Positions 9,013 through 17,951 of a stretch of DNA of 64,000 bases are shown here, one piece after another. Positions within the stretch are counted from its first letter, which is position 1. The number at the start of each line of letters is the position of its first letter. Made by a program: the position numbers and the translations under genes. The notes under the pieces are model-generated. The model was not told where the DNA came from and did no database searches. It saw only the letters and a program-made list of their open reading frames with translations. The stretch covers positions 1 through 64,000 of the forward strand of contig CALCRU010000008.1 in NCBI GenBank assembly GCA_937894335.1, in the 5' to 3' direction. Origin of the DNA: an uncultured Treponema sp. Lineage in GTDB: Bacteria > Spirochaetota > Spirochaetia > Treponematales > Treponemataceae.

Positions 9013-9504
9013 ATGAAAAAACTTTTCCGGTATATATTTATAGGAGTTCTCGCAGGATTATTTCTTAAACTGTTCGTAATGGATTTTCCAGCGGTGTCAG
9101 GCGCTTCCATGGAACCTGCAATTCATGACGGTCAGCGAATTTTTATAAGCAAACTTTCTTACGGACTTAACATCCCCTTTGGACATTCAAAACTGCTCTG
9201 TTGGAGTTCTCCTCAAAAGGATGATGTCATTGTCTATATGCATGACGGGGTACTAGTTGTAAAAAGATGTCGTGCAACAGGGGGAACGCCACTGGATTAT
9301 TCATGCAATAACGGTTATACTCTTTTACTGGGTGGAGAAAAAATTCCGTTGACAGAAGAACAGTACCGACTACTCAAGAACATTCACGAAGTTCCTCAAG
9401 GAATGGTTCTTGCGGTAGGAGACAATTACGAAGCCTCTATTGACTCACGAAGCTACGGTTTTGTTCCAGAGCGCGACATCTTGGGAAAAGTGCTATGGAA
9501 GTAA
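9013..9504 (+). CDS. lepB: Signal peptidase I
   Basis: Cleaves signal peptides of exported proteins at the outer face of the cytoplasmic membrane. The 163-aa protein has one N-terminal membrane anchor (about 7-24), catalytic Ser32 in GASMEP and catalytic Lys84 in VVKRCRATGG, plus the GDN box near 137 and a following SRSYG. This is the short one-anchor Gram-positive-like form. The stop overlaps the next gene by 10 bp, so it is co-transcribed with the PASTA transpeptidase gene. Confidence 0.93.
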   Translation: MKKLFRYIFIGVLAGLFLKLFVMDFPAVSGASMEPAIHDGQRIFISKLSYGLNIPFGHSKLLCWSSPQKDDVIVYMHDGVLVVKRCRATGGTPLDYSCNNGYTLLLGGEKIPLTEEQYRLLKNIHEVPQGMVLAVGDNYEASIDSRSYGFVPERDILGKVLWK

Positions 9505-11384
9505 ATTCGTTTTTCAAAAAGCCCAGAGTTTGGTTGCTTGCAATTCTAGCATTTTTATTTCTTGCATACATCACCGTCTGCTACATTCGTCTTGCATTTG
9601 CAGACCAGCAAACTGTTACTGGCCAGCATGTAACCGTGGAACGGGGTGCAATCCGCGACAGAAACGGAAACCTTCTTGCTGTTCCAACAAACTTCTACAA
9701 CTTCGGAATCTCTCCAAACAAATTTCCCGAAACACGCATTGAAGAATTTGCACAGAAACTTGCGCCAGTGCTGGACATGTCAAGTTCAGAAATTGCAGAA
9801 AAAGTTCGTGCCGCAAGACAGCTTTCATTTCTTTACATAAAGAGATCCCTCACTCAAGACGAATACGAAGAAGCAAAAAAAATAATGGATGAAAATGATT
9901 TTCCAACAGTACGCTTCGACAAGATTCCCGGTCGTGTCTATCCCGAAAACGATCTGGCAAGTCAGCTCATAGGTTACATGGGCGTAGACGGAGAAGGACT
10001 AAGCGGAATAGAACGCTCCCAGCAGACAGTTCTTTCACCAGTACCAAAGCCTGACCAGACGGGAACAATTTTTGGACAGGATGTTTACTTAACAATCGAT
10101 GCAACACTTCAGCGCTACCTTGAAAAAATCGCAAAGCGCACTTTAGAAGAAACGGAAGCGGAAAGCATGATGCTAATTGCCGCAGATGTAAAGACTGGAG
10201 AAATTCTTTCATACATCAGTCTGCCTTCTGTAAACCTAAACGACTATTCCAATGTAAACAACCCCGATGCAAAAAGAGACAGCCCTGCAATAAACTCCTA
10301 CGAACCTGGTAGCGTATTTAAAATCTTTACTGCGGCGGCCTACATAGACTCAGGAGCAATGACTCCGGGAACATACCTCCGCACGACAGGCACATACAAG
10401 TTTACAACAAACAAGGGCGAAACATTTGTAATCAGTTGCCACGACCCTCACGAACACGGACTGGTAACAGTAAGGGAAGCCCTTGCTCGCTCCTGCAACG
10501 ATGCCTTTGCACAGATGAGCGAACGACTTGAAACAAACAGTTTCCTTGCATACCTGCACAGTTTTGGATTTGGCGAAAAAACAGGAGTAGAAGTTCCCTT
10601 TGAAGAAGTTGGAAAAATAAAAACACAGAATGATGCAACCTGGTCAGGAAGAACACAAGCAACAATTTCAATTGGTCAGGAAGTAAGCGTAACGGCACTG
10701 CAAATGCTTCAGGCTGCAATGGCTATTGCAAACAAGGGAGTGCCTGCAAAACTTACCGTCATAAAAAAAATAAGCGACAAAGACGGCAACGATTCCTATG
10801 TTCACACTCCCGAATACAAAGAAAGGGTTTTAAAGACAACAACAGCGGAATACATTTTAAGCTGCATGCGTACCACAGTTCTTGAGGGAACAGGATGGCG
10901 CGCAGGACTGGACGACATTTCCATTGGCGACAAAACTGGAACCGCACAGATTTTTGAAAACGGAAAATATCTTGACGACCAGTATCTTTCAAGCTGCATG
11001 GGTATCTTCCCCATAGAAAATCCCCAGATTGTGCTTTACACCGTAATTGTAAAGTCAAAAATTGAACGAAACCTTGGCGGACAGATTGCGGCACCTGTCA
11101 TCAGAGAAGCTGCAGACAAAATAATAGACCGTTTGGGAATGACGCGAGACACAGCTGCAACAGTTTCACACTCTGGAATAATTTCAATAAGCGAAAACGA
11201 AAAACTTTCCATCGGCTCAGTTGTTCCAGACTTTACAGGACGCCCCAAAAGAGATTTGGTTGACTTACTGTCGCAGGAAAATGTTACGATTGTAATAAAC
11301 GGTTCCGGTTGGGTTGTGCGTCAGACACCAGAAGCAGGAACACCAGTTACGGAGAACATGACAATTGAACTCTATCTGGAATAG
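9495..11384 (+). CDS. Class B penicillin-binding protein with PASTA domain (FtsI/PBP2-like)
   Basis: A peptidoglycan D,D-transpeptidase acting at the cytoplasmic membrane, probably in septal synthesis. The 629-aa protein has an N-terminal anchor (about 11-32), a PBP dimer domain (about 50-200) and a transpeptidase domain with S273-V-F-K276, S333-C-N335 and K480-T-G. A single PASTA domain follows (about 570-629), a feature of FtsI/SpoVD-type enzymes that bind peptidoglycan or regulators. It overlaps lepB by 10 bp and the Maf-like gene by 20 bp, giving a translationally coupled trio. Confidence 0.9.
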   Translation: MEVNSFFKKPRVWLLAILAFLFLAYITVCYIRLAFADQQTVTGQHVTVERGAIRDRNGNLLAVPTNFYNFGISPNKFPETRIEEFAQKLAPVLDMSSSEIAEKVRAARQLSFLYIKRSLTQDEYEEAKKIMDENDFPTVRFDKIPGRVYPENDLASQLIGYMGVDGEGLSGIERSQQTVLSPVPKPDQTGTIFGQDVYLTIDATLQRYLEKIAKRTLEETEAESMMLIAADVKTGEILSYISLPSVNLNDYSNVNNPDAKRDSPAINSYEPGSVFKIFTAAAYIDSGAMTPGTYLRTTGTYKFTTNKGETFVISCHDPHEHGLVTVREALARSCNDAFAQMSERLETNSFLAYLHSFGFGEKTGVEVPFEEVGKIKTQNDATWSGRTQATISIGQEVSVTALQMLQAAMAIANKGVPAKLTVIKKISDKDGNDSYVHTPEYKERVLKTTTAEYILSCMRTTVLEGTGWRAGLDDISIGDKTGTAQIFENGKYLDDQYLSSCMGIFPIENPQIVLYTVIVKSKIERNLGGQIAAPVIREAADKIIDRLGMTRDTAATVSHSGIISISENEKLSIGSVVPDFTGRPKRDLVDLLSQENVTIVINGSGWVVRQTPEAGTPVTENMTIELYLE

Positions 11385-13167
11385 CAACATTTCCCAGTTT
11401 AAAAAACGATTTCCCGAACTGTGCAGAATTGTATGCGAGCGAAATGAACATCATACAGAAAAACTCCTTACGCTTGAAGCAAAGACAGGCGCTCTTACCG
11501 CTCTAGAAAACGGAACACCTCTTCATTCAAAATACAATCCATTGCGTGAAGCACAGCAACTTATAGAAAATTTTCCAAAGACAAAAACATGTGCCGCATT
11601 TTTTTCATTCGGATTAGGATATGCACCCATAGAGTTTGCAAAAAAGTTTCCCACACTTCCACTTGTAATTGCAGAACCAGATTTGGACTTTGTAATTGAC
11701 GCACTTAACGCCATTGACTGGACTCCGCTTTTTACCCATGCACAGATTGTGTTTGCATTTGGCGCAACAGAAAAGGAAACGGCAAGTCTTCTTGAACGCT
11801 ACGGAATTAAAAATGTTCAAATTTACGAAAGCGCAAATCAGGCTTTCCACGCACGACAGTATTATCAGGAACTTCACGGACTTATTGAACGGACAAAACA
11901 AAAGGATGTGGTAAACACAAACACTCTTGAAAAGTTTGCAAAACTCTGGCTAAGAAACAGTTGCAAAAATCTTTCACGAATGGCTGACTGTGACGGCGTT
12001 AAAAAATTCATGAATACAAAGCCAGACATTCCATTTATTATTCTTGCGGCTGGACCTTCACTACAAACTGTGCTACCTCACCTTGCTCAGTTAAAAAAAA
12101 GGAGCATAATAGTCTGCGTAGACACGGCACTTCATTCATGCTTAAAGGCTGGAGTTGAACCTGACTTTATAGTTTTGGTTGATCCTCAGCAGGCATGCGC
12201 TCGACACCTTGACTTCTTAAAATCTCCCTCTTCCATTCTGATTACAGAAAGCGCCGCGTGGCCTTCGGTATTCAGGTTTCCATGCAAGGAAATCGTCCTA
12301 TGCTCATCTCTTTTTCCTTTGGGAAAATACTTTGAAAAACAGTTGGGCGAAAAAGGCAAACTAGGAGCAGGAGGAAGCGTAACCACAACGGCATGGGATT
12401 TTGCATACAGTACAGGTGCAAAAGAAATTTACATAGCAGGAATGGATTTAGGATTTCCGCAAAAACAGACTCACATAAGAGGTTCCCAGTTTGAAGAACG
12501 GGCGCACAGACTTTCCAAACGGACAAGCCCTGCAGAAACAGATGGAGTTTCCTCACTCATGTCAGCAAATCCAAAAATCGCACTGGACTACAACGGAAAG
12601 GAACTTCTTACCGACGAACGGATGACACTCTTTTCATGGTGGTTTGAAGAAAACTGCACAAAGGCAAAAACAAATCACTGTACAACATTCACGCTTACAC
12701 CTCAGAGCCTTGCAATCAGTGCAATAGAAAAGTCCGATGTCACGCAACTTCTTTCAAGACCCCAAGCCACTGAAAAACGAAATGCATTTTTTGAATCGGC
12801 TAAAAAAAATTCAGAAGAAAAATCTAAGGCGGAATATAAAAAAGAATTTCTTAAAACTTTGGAGCAGTTTAAAAAACACATGGAAGAACTTTCAGAACTT
12901 TCCAGAAAAGGCATTCGCTTGTGCGACACTGCAATTAAGGACAGGTCTGCATCTACATCAGTCTTTACAAAACTGGATATTCTGGACAAGGAAATTCTCT
13001 GCTCTGACGCAAAAGATGCTGCTGCACTGGTCTTCCCAACCCAGCGGCAGTTGGAAAAGAAATCTACGGAACTTCCCCAAGAGCCAGTTCTGCATCAGCT
13101 TTACTATTCTCGGTTAATCTATACAGAATTATTGGGATCAATATCCCAGTACAAAAAATATCTTTAA
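11365..13167 (+). CDS. Maf/DUF115-type protein (motility-associated glycosyltransferase-like)
   Basis: A 600-aa cytosolic protein with a DUF115 (MptE-like) core at about 205-400, marked by AAGPSLQTVLPHL and GVEPDFIVLVDPQ. This core is shared with flagellin glycosyltransferases such as Maf of epsilonproteobacteria and treponemes, which attach nonulosonic acids to flagellin. A charged helical C-terminus (about 470-540) follows. The TTG start at 11365 is the best available, with a GGAG about 10 nt upstream and a 20-bp overlap with the transpeptidase gene. Flagellin modification is inferred from the family; no flagellin gene lies nearby. Confidence 0.78.
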   Translation: MNSIWNSNISQFKKRFPELCRIVCERNEHHTEKLLTLEAKTGALTALENGTPLHSKYNPLREAQQLIENFPKTKTCAAFFSFGLGYAPIEFAKKFPTLPLVIAEPDLDFVIDALNAIDWTPLFTHAQIVFAFGATEKETASLLERYGIKNVQIYESANQAFHARQYYQELHGLIERTKQKDVVNTNTLEKFAKLWLRNSCKNLSRMADCDGVKKFMNTKPDIPFIILAAGPSLQTVLPHLAQLKKRSIIVCVDTALHSCLKAGVEPDFIVLVDPQQACARHLDFLKSPSSILITESAAWPSVFRFPCKEIVLCSSLFPLGKYFEKQLGEKGKLGAGGSVTTTAWDFAYSTGAKEIYIAGMDLGFPQKQTHIRGSQFEERAHRLSKRTSPAETDGVSSLMSANPKIALDYNGKELLTDERMTLFSWWFEENCTKAKTNHCTTFTLTPQSLAISAIEKSDVTQLLSRPQATEKRNAFFESAKKNSEEKSKAEYKKEFLKTLEQFKKHMEELSELSRKGIRLCDTAIKDRSASTSVFTKLDILDKEILCSDAKDAAALVFPTQRQLEKKSTELPQEPVLHQLYYSRLIYTELLGSISQYKKYL

Positions 13168-13314
13168 TCTCAAAAAAAATAGTTAAGTTTTTCCTCCCTA
13201 TTCCGATAATTAAAATGTGATTGATAAAAAACATGATAACGGACGGTCGCAAGACATCCAGACGCCTGTTAAAGTGCTTTCTTCATATCTCCTTGCATAG
13301 ATTTTTGTGCGAAC

Positions 13315-13346
13315 GAACCAGAGCTTGTGCTTTGGTTCTTTTTTTT
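13315..13346 (+). terminator. Intrinsic terminator after the lepB operon
   Basis: A 10-bp stem with one G-U pair, GAACCAGAGC (13315-13324) and GCTTTGGTTC (13329-13338), has a TTGT loop and is followed by eight T (13339-13346). It most likely ends the lepB-transpeptidase-Maf transcript. Confidence 0.88.
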
Positions 13347-13389
13347 AACATTTAAAAATCCATTTAAAACTGTCTGTAAATTTAGACTA

Positions 13390-13431
13390 TAGATTTTTCA
13401 CATTTGTGCCGATAAAGAAATGAGGCATCCT
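13390..13431 (+). promoter_or_regulatory. Sigma-28 (FliA)-like promoter before the HD-GYP-like gene
   Basis: TAGA (13390-13393), 14 bp and GCCGATAA (13408-13415) match the flagellar sigma-28 consensus TAAA-N15-GCCGATAA apart from one base and a spacer one base short. A GAGG site (about 13422-13425) stands 6-7 nt before the preferred ATG at 13432. The predicted leader is very short, which is a weakness of the call. Confidence 0.5.
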
Positions 13432-14811
13432 ATGACAACCGTAGAAGTTGCAGATTTAAAACCAGATTCTTTTTTTAAAGAAGACCTGAAAATTGACAAA
13501 CTCTTTCTCGTTACCTCTGTTGCATGTCCTCTGACCGAGCAGCTTTTGAAGAGCCTTAAGGACTGGGATTTTGCAAAACTGATTACAGAGGGAAATGTCT
13601 GCAATGCAGGACCGGTTGACACTGCTCCAAAAGTAATTGACACTGATGCTTCAGCACCAAAAGAAATAAGCAGCGCACAAAAACAGCAGATTCAGAACGG
13701 ATTTGAAGAAGTTTCTTTTGACGGAGACCTGATTGTAAAGCAGAAGGCAGAAAAACCAGCACCTCAGCCAATACCACATATCGTTCAGCCTGTTGCAAAG
13801 CCTCAGCCCCACATTGACTACACTAAGATTTTTACAGAAGCACTTCAAAAGGCAAAGTCAATGAAGACAACCGATGAAAGTTCCAGAATGGAAGCAGTAC
13901 AGGTTGTCTACGACGGATATTCTGAATACATAAAATCAGTGTACACTCATTACGCAACCCACAGGGAACTTAACTACGAAGAAATAAGTTCAACAATAAA
14001 GGAACTGTGCATGTACATTCGGGAAAACAGGCAGCGCATTCTTCGCATTACGCCAACCATGGAAGCCCGAAACAAAAACTTTTTGGTAAGCCACAGCATG
14101 CGGTCAACAGTTCTTGCCCTTACAATCGGACTGCAGCTTCATATGCCACTGGAAAAACTTATTGAACTTGGTGTTGCATGTCTTCTTCACGAAATAGGAA
14201 TGATTCGTCTACCACCCCAGCTTTACATGAATGCAAAGCCCTTAAGCGCTACTGAGTTTGCCCAGATGACAACGCACACAGTTCTTGGATACAACATTGC
14301 AAAGGATGCAAACTTTCCATTAAGTGTACAGCTTGGAATTCTTGAACACCACGAACGAGAAACAGGCAGCGGCTACCCTCGCCACCTTGCTTCAAATAAA
14401 ATTTCTCTGTATGCAAAAATTATTGCAGTAGCATGTTCCTACGAAGCAATTTCAGCACCAAGACATTTTAGAGACGCACACACTACTTACGACGCAATGG
14501 TCGAAATGCTCAAGAACGCAAACCATCAGTATGATGATACCGTAGTAAAGGCCCTGCTCTACACACTTTCGCTTTATCCAATTGGAGCATATGTCTATCT
14601 TTCAAACGGAAAAATCGCTCAGGTAGTTGATGTGAATCCCTCAAACCAAAAGAATCCTCTTGTTCAGATTATTGGAGAAACCGAGCCAGACGGAAGTCCA
14701 AAGACTGCTCAGACAAACGACACGAATTTGAAGATTATTCGCGTAATGAACAAGGCAGAATCAGACGATGTGCTTAAGGCCATAAAAAATCAGACAACGG
14801 GAACTAATTAA
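13432..14811 (+). CDS. HD-GYP-like phosphohydrolase, variant metal site
   Basis: A cytosolic 459-aa protein. Residues about 1-150 are a variable region with a Pro/Gln-rich linker. The C-terminal part (about 150-400) resembles HD-GYP cyclic-di-GMP phosphodiesterases: an HSMRS His, LLHEIG where the family has LHDIGK, a later HT box, and HHERETGSGYP, a good match to the HHE-GYP signature. Asp-to-Glu and Lys-to-Met changes in the HD motif raise doubt about catalysis. I chose the ATG at 13432 over 13420 because a GAGG site fits it. A sigma-28-like promoter upstream would place it with the motility genes. Its 3' end overlaps the convergent gene by 8 bp. Confidence 0.75.
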   Translation: MTTVEVADLKPDSFFKEDLKIDKLFLVTSVACPLTEQLLKSLKDWDFAKLITEGNVCNAGPVDTAPKVIDTDASAPKEISSAQKQQIQNGFEEVSFDGDLIVKQKAEKPAPQPIPHIVQPVAKPQPHIDYTKIFTEALQKAKSMKTTDESSRMEAVQVVYDGYSEYIKSVYTHYATHRELNYEEISSTIKELCMYIRENRQRILRITPTMEARNKNFLVSHSMRSTVLALTIGLQLHMPLEKLIELGVACLLHEIGMIRLPPQLYMNAKPLSATEFAQMTTHTVLGYNIAKDANFPLSVQLGILEHHERETGSGYPRHLASNKISLYAKIIAVACSYEAISAPRHFRDAHTTYDAMVEMLKNANHQYDDTVVKALLYTLSLYPIGAYVYLSNGKIAQVVDVNPSNQKNPLVQIIGETEPDGSPKTAQTNDTNLKIIRVMNKAESDDVLKAIKNQTTGTN

Positions 14812-15586
14812 AGAACTGCCTCACATTTTCAACTTCTTTTTTAAACGACTCATCAACTACAGGCGGATGTCCTTCAAAGTAAAGAATCTGCCCAAGTTCT
14901 TCCTGAGTATGCGCTCCCCAAACTGGAACCACATGCTCATACTGATGCAAAAATCCAAATGCAAGAGGAATGTTGCTAAGCACGCCACCGCACAAAGGCT
15001 GCATGGCAATGCATCCCACATCATGCTCACGACAGAGTTCAACAATTTCAAGAACTTCATCGTCTGTTAAAATGTTAAATGGAAGCTGAACAGTTTCGTA
15101 CAGGCCGCTTAAAATAGCCTCTCTGGCAAGACCTGTATCGTCGGTTGCAATTCCAAAGTGCCTTATGACTTCCTGCGACTGCAACTTTAAAAGGCAGTTG
15201 TAAAGTCCGTCAGCACCGTTTTTCTGCGGAATGATTTTAGGATTTTCAAGCTGATACAAATCGATATAGTCAGACTCAAGAGCCATTAAACTTTCGCGTA
15301 GGTCTGCCTGAATTTCCCGAGCCGAAGACTGTGTTGTTTTTGTTGCAAGAATTACATTATGCCTTATACCGTGAAGTGCGGCTCCCAAACGCCTTTCGCA
15401 AACAGGAGTGCTTCTTGAAGTGTCAAAGAAATTTACTCCGCCCTCATAGGCCTGACGCACAATGGCACAAGCCTTCTCGTCCGCTTCGTCACCAAAGGCC
15501 TCAATTTCCTTGCAGTCAAGGCTCATGGCTCCGAATGCGGTTCTGCTTACGAGAAGATTTGTTTTGCCTAAAATTACAAATTCCAT
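14804..15586 (-). CDS. Aldo/keto reductase-like protein lacking catalytic Tyr and His
   Basis: A 260-aa TIM-barrel protein of the aldo/keto reductase superfamily, cytosolic. The Asp (D55 in FFDTS) and Lys (K83 in ATKTT) of the catalytic tetrad are present. The Tyr expected five residues after the Asp is Thr60, and the His expected after DYIDLYQL is Glu114. The protein may therefore not be a normal NADPH-dependent reductase. It is also shorter than the usual 300 or more residues. Its start lies inside the glyS 3' end (13-bp overlap), so both share a transcript. The substrate is unknown. Confidence 0.75.
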   Translation of the reverse strand: MEFVILGKTNLLVSRTAFGAMSLDCKEIEAFGDEADEKACAIVRQAYEGGVNFFDTSRSTPVCERRLGAALHGIRHNVILATKTTQSSAREIQADLRESLMALESDYIDLYQLENPKIIPQKNGADGLYNCLLKLQSQEVIRHFGIATDDTGLAREAILSGLYETVQLPFNILTDDEVLEIVELCREHDVGCIAMQPLCGGVLSNIPLAFGFLHQYEHVVPVWGAHTQEELGQILYFEGHPPVVDESFKKEVENVRQFFN

Positions 15587-17028
15587 TGCTTTATTTCGTT
15601 ATGAATGTAACCAGTAAGTTCAGAAATTTTTACACGCTGCTGTTCCATAGTGTCGCGGTTGCGGACAGTTACGGTGTCATAGTTTGCGCTATCCTTTGTA
15701 ATCGTGTCATAGTCAACAGTTACACAGAATGGAGTTCCAACTTCATCCTGACGGCGATACCTCTTGCCTACAGTGCCACTCTGGTCGTAGTCAGTAACAA
15801 AGTCTTCCTTGAGTGCATGGCGAAGTTCCTGTGCCTTTTCTGCAAGTCCATCTTTTTTCATAAGAGGAAGAACGGCAACTGTAATAGGTGCAAGTTTTGG
15901 ATGCAGATGAAGAACGGTGCGGTAGTCTTCCTTTCCGTCGCTTCCAACATTCTGCTCTTCATATGCTTCACAGAGGAATGCAAGGAAGTTACGGTTAAGT
16001 CCGGCAGAAGTTTCAATTACATAAGGTGTGTACTTGTTGTTTCCATCATCCTGATCCATGTAATCCATGTCTTTGCCACTTGTCTTTGTATGTTGGCTAA
16101 GATCAAAGTCGGTGCGGTTATGAATTCCTTCAATTTCCTCGAATCCAATCGGGAAGTTGTACTGAATGTCGTAAGCGTCCTTTGCATAGTGGGCAAGCTT
16201 GTCGTGATGATGCCACTGCAAATTCTTTTCTGCAATGCCGTACTTCAAATAGAAGTTCCACCGTTCTTTGCGCCAGTTCTGGAAAATCTCGTCATCGGTT
16301 CCGGGTTTGCAGAAGTATTCCATTTCCATCTGCTCAAATTCGCATGTACGGAAAATAAAATTCTTAAAGATAATTTCGTTGCGGAATGATTTACCAACCT
16401 GTGCAACTCCAAAAGGAATCTTCATTCTGTTTGACTGAACGATGTTTTTAAAGTCGGTAAAAATTCCCTGACATGTTTCTGGGCGAAGATAAATCAGGTG
16501 AGAGTCATCGGCAACAGGTCCCTGATATGTCTTGAACATAAGGTTAAATTCCCTTACTGCAGTGTACTTTCTTTCCTTGCTTCCGCATGTGGGACAGTTG
16601 ATATTTGCATCAATGAAAGCCTTCATTTCTTCATGGGTCATAGTGTCAACAGGCTTTCCTGGATTTGTTTCGGGATGATTGCTTACAAATTCTTCTATGA
16701 GCTGGTCTGCCCTAAAGCGAGCCTTGCATTCAGTACAGTCAATCATGGGGTCAGAAAAGTGAGCTACATGTCCAGAGGCTTCCCAAGTCTTGTGATGCTG
16801 GAAAATTGCACTGTCCAGTCCTACAACATCATCGTGCAACTGAGTCATGTAGTGCCACCATGCATTCTGAATGTTACGTTTAAATTCAACTCCAAGAGGA
16901 CCGTAATCCCAAGCGCCTGCCTGTCCGCCATAAATTTCGCTAGCCTGATAAACAAAGCCGCGCCGTTTGCAAAGTGAAATGATTTTGTCCAGTGTACATG
17001 CGTGTGGATCAGAAACTGTTTTTGCCAT
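15574..17028 (-). CDS. glyS: Glycyl-tRNA synthetase, eukaryote-like dimeric type
   Basis: Charges tRNA-Gly in the cytosol. This is the single-chain alpha2 class II enzyme (GlyQS), 484 aa, rather than the alpha2beta2 form. Visible features are the N-terminal RRGFVYQASEIYGGQAGAWD stretch, a zinc-type Cys region (about 96-150, including CPTCGS), motif 2 around FRNEI and the C-terminal anticodon-binding domain (HLHPKLAPI onward). I use the ATG at 17028, because AAGGAG precedes it by 10 nt and the upstream in-frame start at 17070 would lie inside the hairpin. That hairpin (17039-17076) pairs with the ribosome binding site. An aldo/keto-reductase-like gene follows in the same transcript. Confidence 0.95.
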   Translation of the reverse strand: MAKTVSDPHACTLDKIISLCKRRGFVYQASEIYGGQAGAWDYGPLGVEFKRNIQNAWWHYMTQLHDDVVGLDSAIFQHHKTWEASGHVAHFSDPMIDCTECKARFRADQLIEEFVSNHPETNPGKPVDTMTHEEMKAFIDANINCPTCGSKERKYTAVREFNLMFKTYQGPVADDSHLIYLRPETCQGIFTDFKNIVQSNRMKIPFGVAQVGKSFRNEIIFKNFIFRTCEFEQMEMEYFCKPGTDDEIFQNWRKERWNFYLKYGIAEKNLQWHHHDKLAHYAKDAYDIQYNFPIGFEEIEGIHNRTDFDLSQHTKTSGKDMDYMDQDDGNNKYTPYVIETSAGLNRNFLAFLCEAYEEQNVGSDGKEDYRTVLHLHPKLAPITVAVLPLMKKDGLAEKAQELRHALKEDFVTDYDQSGTVGKRYRRQDEVGTPFCVTVDYDTITKDSANYDTVTVRNRDTMEQQRVKISELTGYIHNEIKQWNL

Positions 17029-17031
17029 AAT

Positions 17032-17076
17032 AAAAAAACTCCTTATGCCTATACCGGATTGTACAGACATAAGGAG
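17032..17076 (-). promoter_or_regulatory. Hairpin covering the glyS ribosome binding site, with T run
   Basis: A perfect 9-bp inverted repeat, CTCCTTATG (17039-17047) and CATAAGGAG (17068-17076), has a 20-nt loop. In the glyS mRNA its 3' arm carries the AAGGAG site, and seven T follow (17038-17032) directly before the start codon. It could act as an attenuator, a translation switch, or a terminator of the upstream gene. No T-box or glycine riboswitch core is seen. Confidence 0.65.
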
Positions 17077-17123
17077 TATTTTAGCATAAAACTACATTCA
17101 GTTACACTTTACATTTATAAAGG

Positions 17124-17951
17124 CTACTGTTTCCAAGGGAAGAAGAAAGACTTTAGTTTTCTTGGACCAAGAGTTTCCTTGTCGGTCTGCAAAAGTTCAT
17201 CCCAAGGAACATCGCGAAGCTGCTCTTTGGTAAGTCCTGGATTAACTTCAATCCAGTCATACTTGTATAGTCGAAGTCTGAGGGCATTTGTATTTGCAAG
17301 AGTAATTCCGCTTATGGAGGGAATGAGCCCAATGGTAAAAATTGAAATTAGAATGAGAAGAAGGTTGTTCAAAAAAAGTGCAATGGTAAATCCCACATTG
17401 TCAAAAAACAGGATGTAGCATTTTTTTAAGCACTTTAAAAAGGGATTATGCATAAGGCTCCTTATGGGAAGAAACCACTGCAGAGCAAGAACTGTAATTA
17501 TCAGAAGCCAGAAAACTATTGCAAGAAGAGCAAGTCCCCAAGTTGAACCTTCGCTTCCATCGGCAGGAATCCAAATACGAAAGTAAAATGGAATGGTCAC
17601 AAATGCAACCGCCGACAGAAGAGCAACAAACAGTCCAAACAGGGCTCCGTCCTTAAACGAAGAACCTATGTTGGAAAAATACGCACCAAGTTTTGCAGTT
17701 CCAAAGTTTGCAATTTTTGCAGCGTTGTCTCCTTCGGCAAAGACAAGAGCTCCCAAAACTGCCATAACAATAAAAAACATTATAATCTGATACAGCATCT
17801 TAAAACCTTCTGTTCCGGGGATGGCAGAAACAAAATAGCAAAGAGCAAGTCCCGCAACTGTACAGACAATAAGAAACAGATTTACAATAATCAGATGGAA
17901 CATGTTGTCCCAAATGTCGCAGAAATTCTTTTTTACCAAAAAACCAAACAT
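17124..17951 (-). CDS. Polytopic membrane protein, function unknown
   Basis: A 275-aa protein with about six hydrophobic segments (about 18-42, 50-72, 105-128, 140-162, 185-215). It contains no motif I can tie to transport or catalysis. The C-terminal 55 residues are polar and probably cytoplasmic. It resembles hypothetical membrane proteins of other treponemes, but I give no function. Its promoter is unusually clear: TTGACT, 17 bp, TAAAGT, 6 nt, ATG, so it is expected to be leaderless. It is divergent from the MarR gene and upstream of glyS. Confidence 0.7.
   Translation of the reverse strand: MFGFLVKKNFCDIWDNMFHLIIVNLFLIVCTVAGLALCYFVSAIPGTEGFKMLYQIIMFFIVMAVLGALVFAEGDNAAKIANFGTAKLGAYFSNIGSSFKDGALFGLFVALLSAVAFVTIPFYFRIWIPADGSEGSTWGLALLAIVFWLLIITVLALQWFLPIRSLMHNPFLKCLKKCYILFFDNVGFTIALFLNNLLLILISIFTIGLIPSISGITLANTNALRLRLYKYDWIEVNPGLTKEQLRDVPWDELLQTDKETLGPRKLKSFFFPWKQ

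Larger units (their letters stand above)
13168..13431 (+). other. Intergenic region with terminator and sigma-28-like promoter
   Basis: This 264-bp gap holds an intrinsic terminator at 13315-13346 and a GCCGATAA promoter element at 13408-13415. The stretch from the upstream stop codon to the terminator, about 145 bp, has no open frame of note. It could be a long 3' untranslated region or hold a small RNA; I cannot tell which. Confidence 0.5.

Noticed and set aside
15331..16389. 352-codon plus-strand open frame opposite glyS
   Set aside because: It lies wholly inside the conserved glyS and aldo/keto-reductase-like genes on the other strand and has no recognisable domain.
17039..17076. T-box or glycine riboswitch before glyS
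   Set aside because: Only a single short hairpin is present; no T-box antiterminator sequence or riboswitch core is visible.
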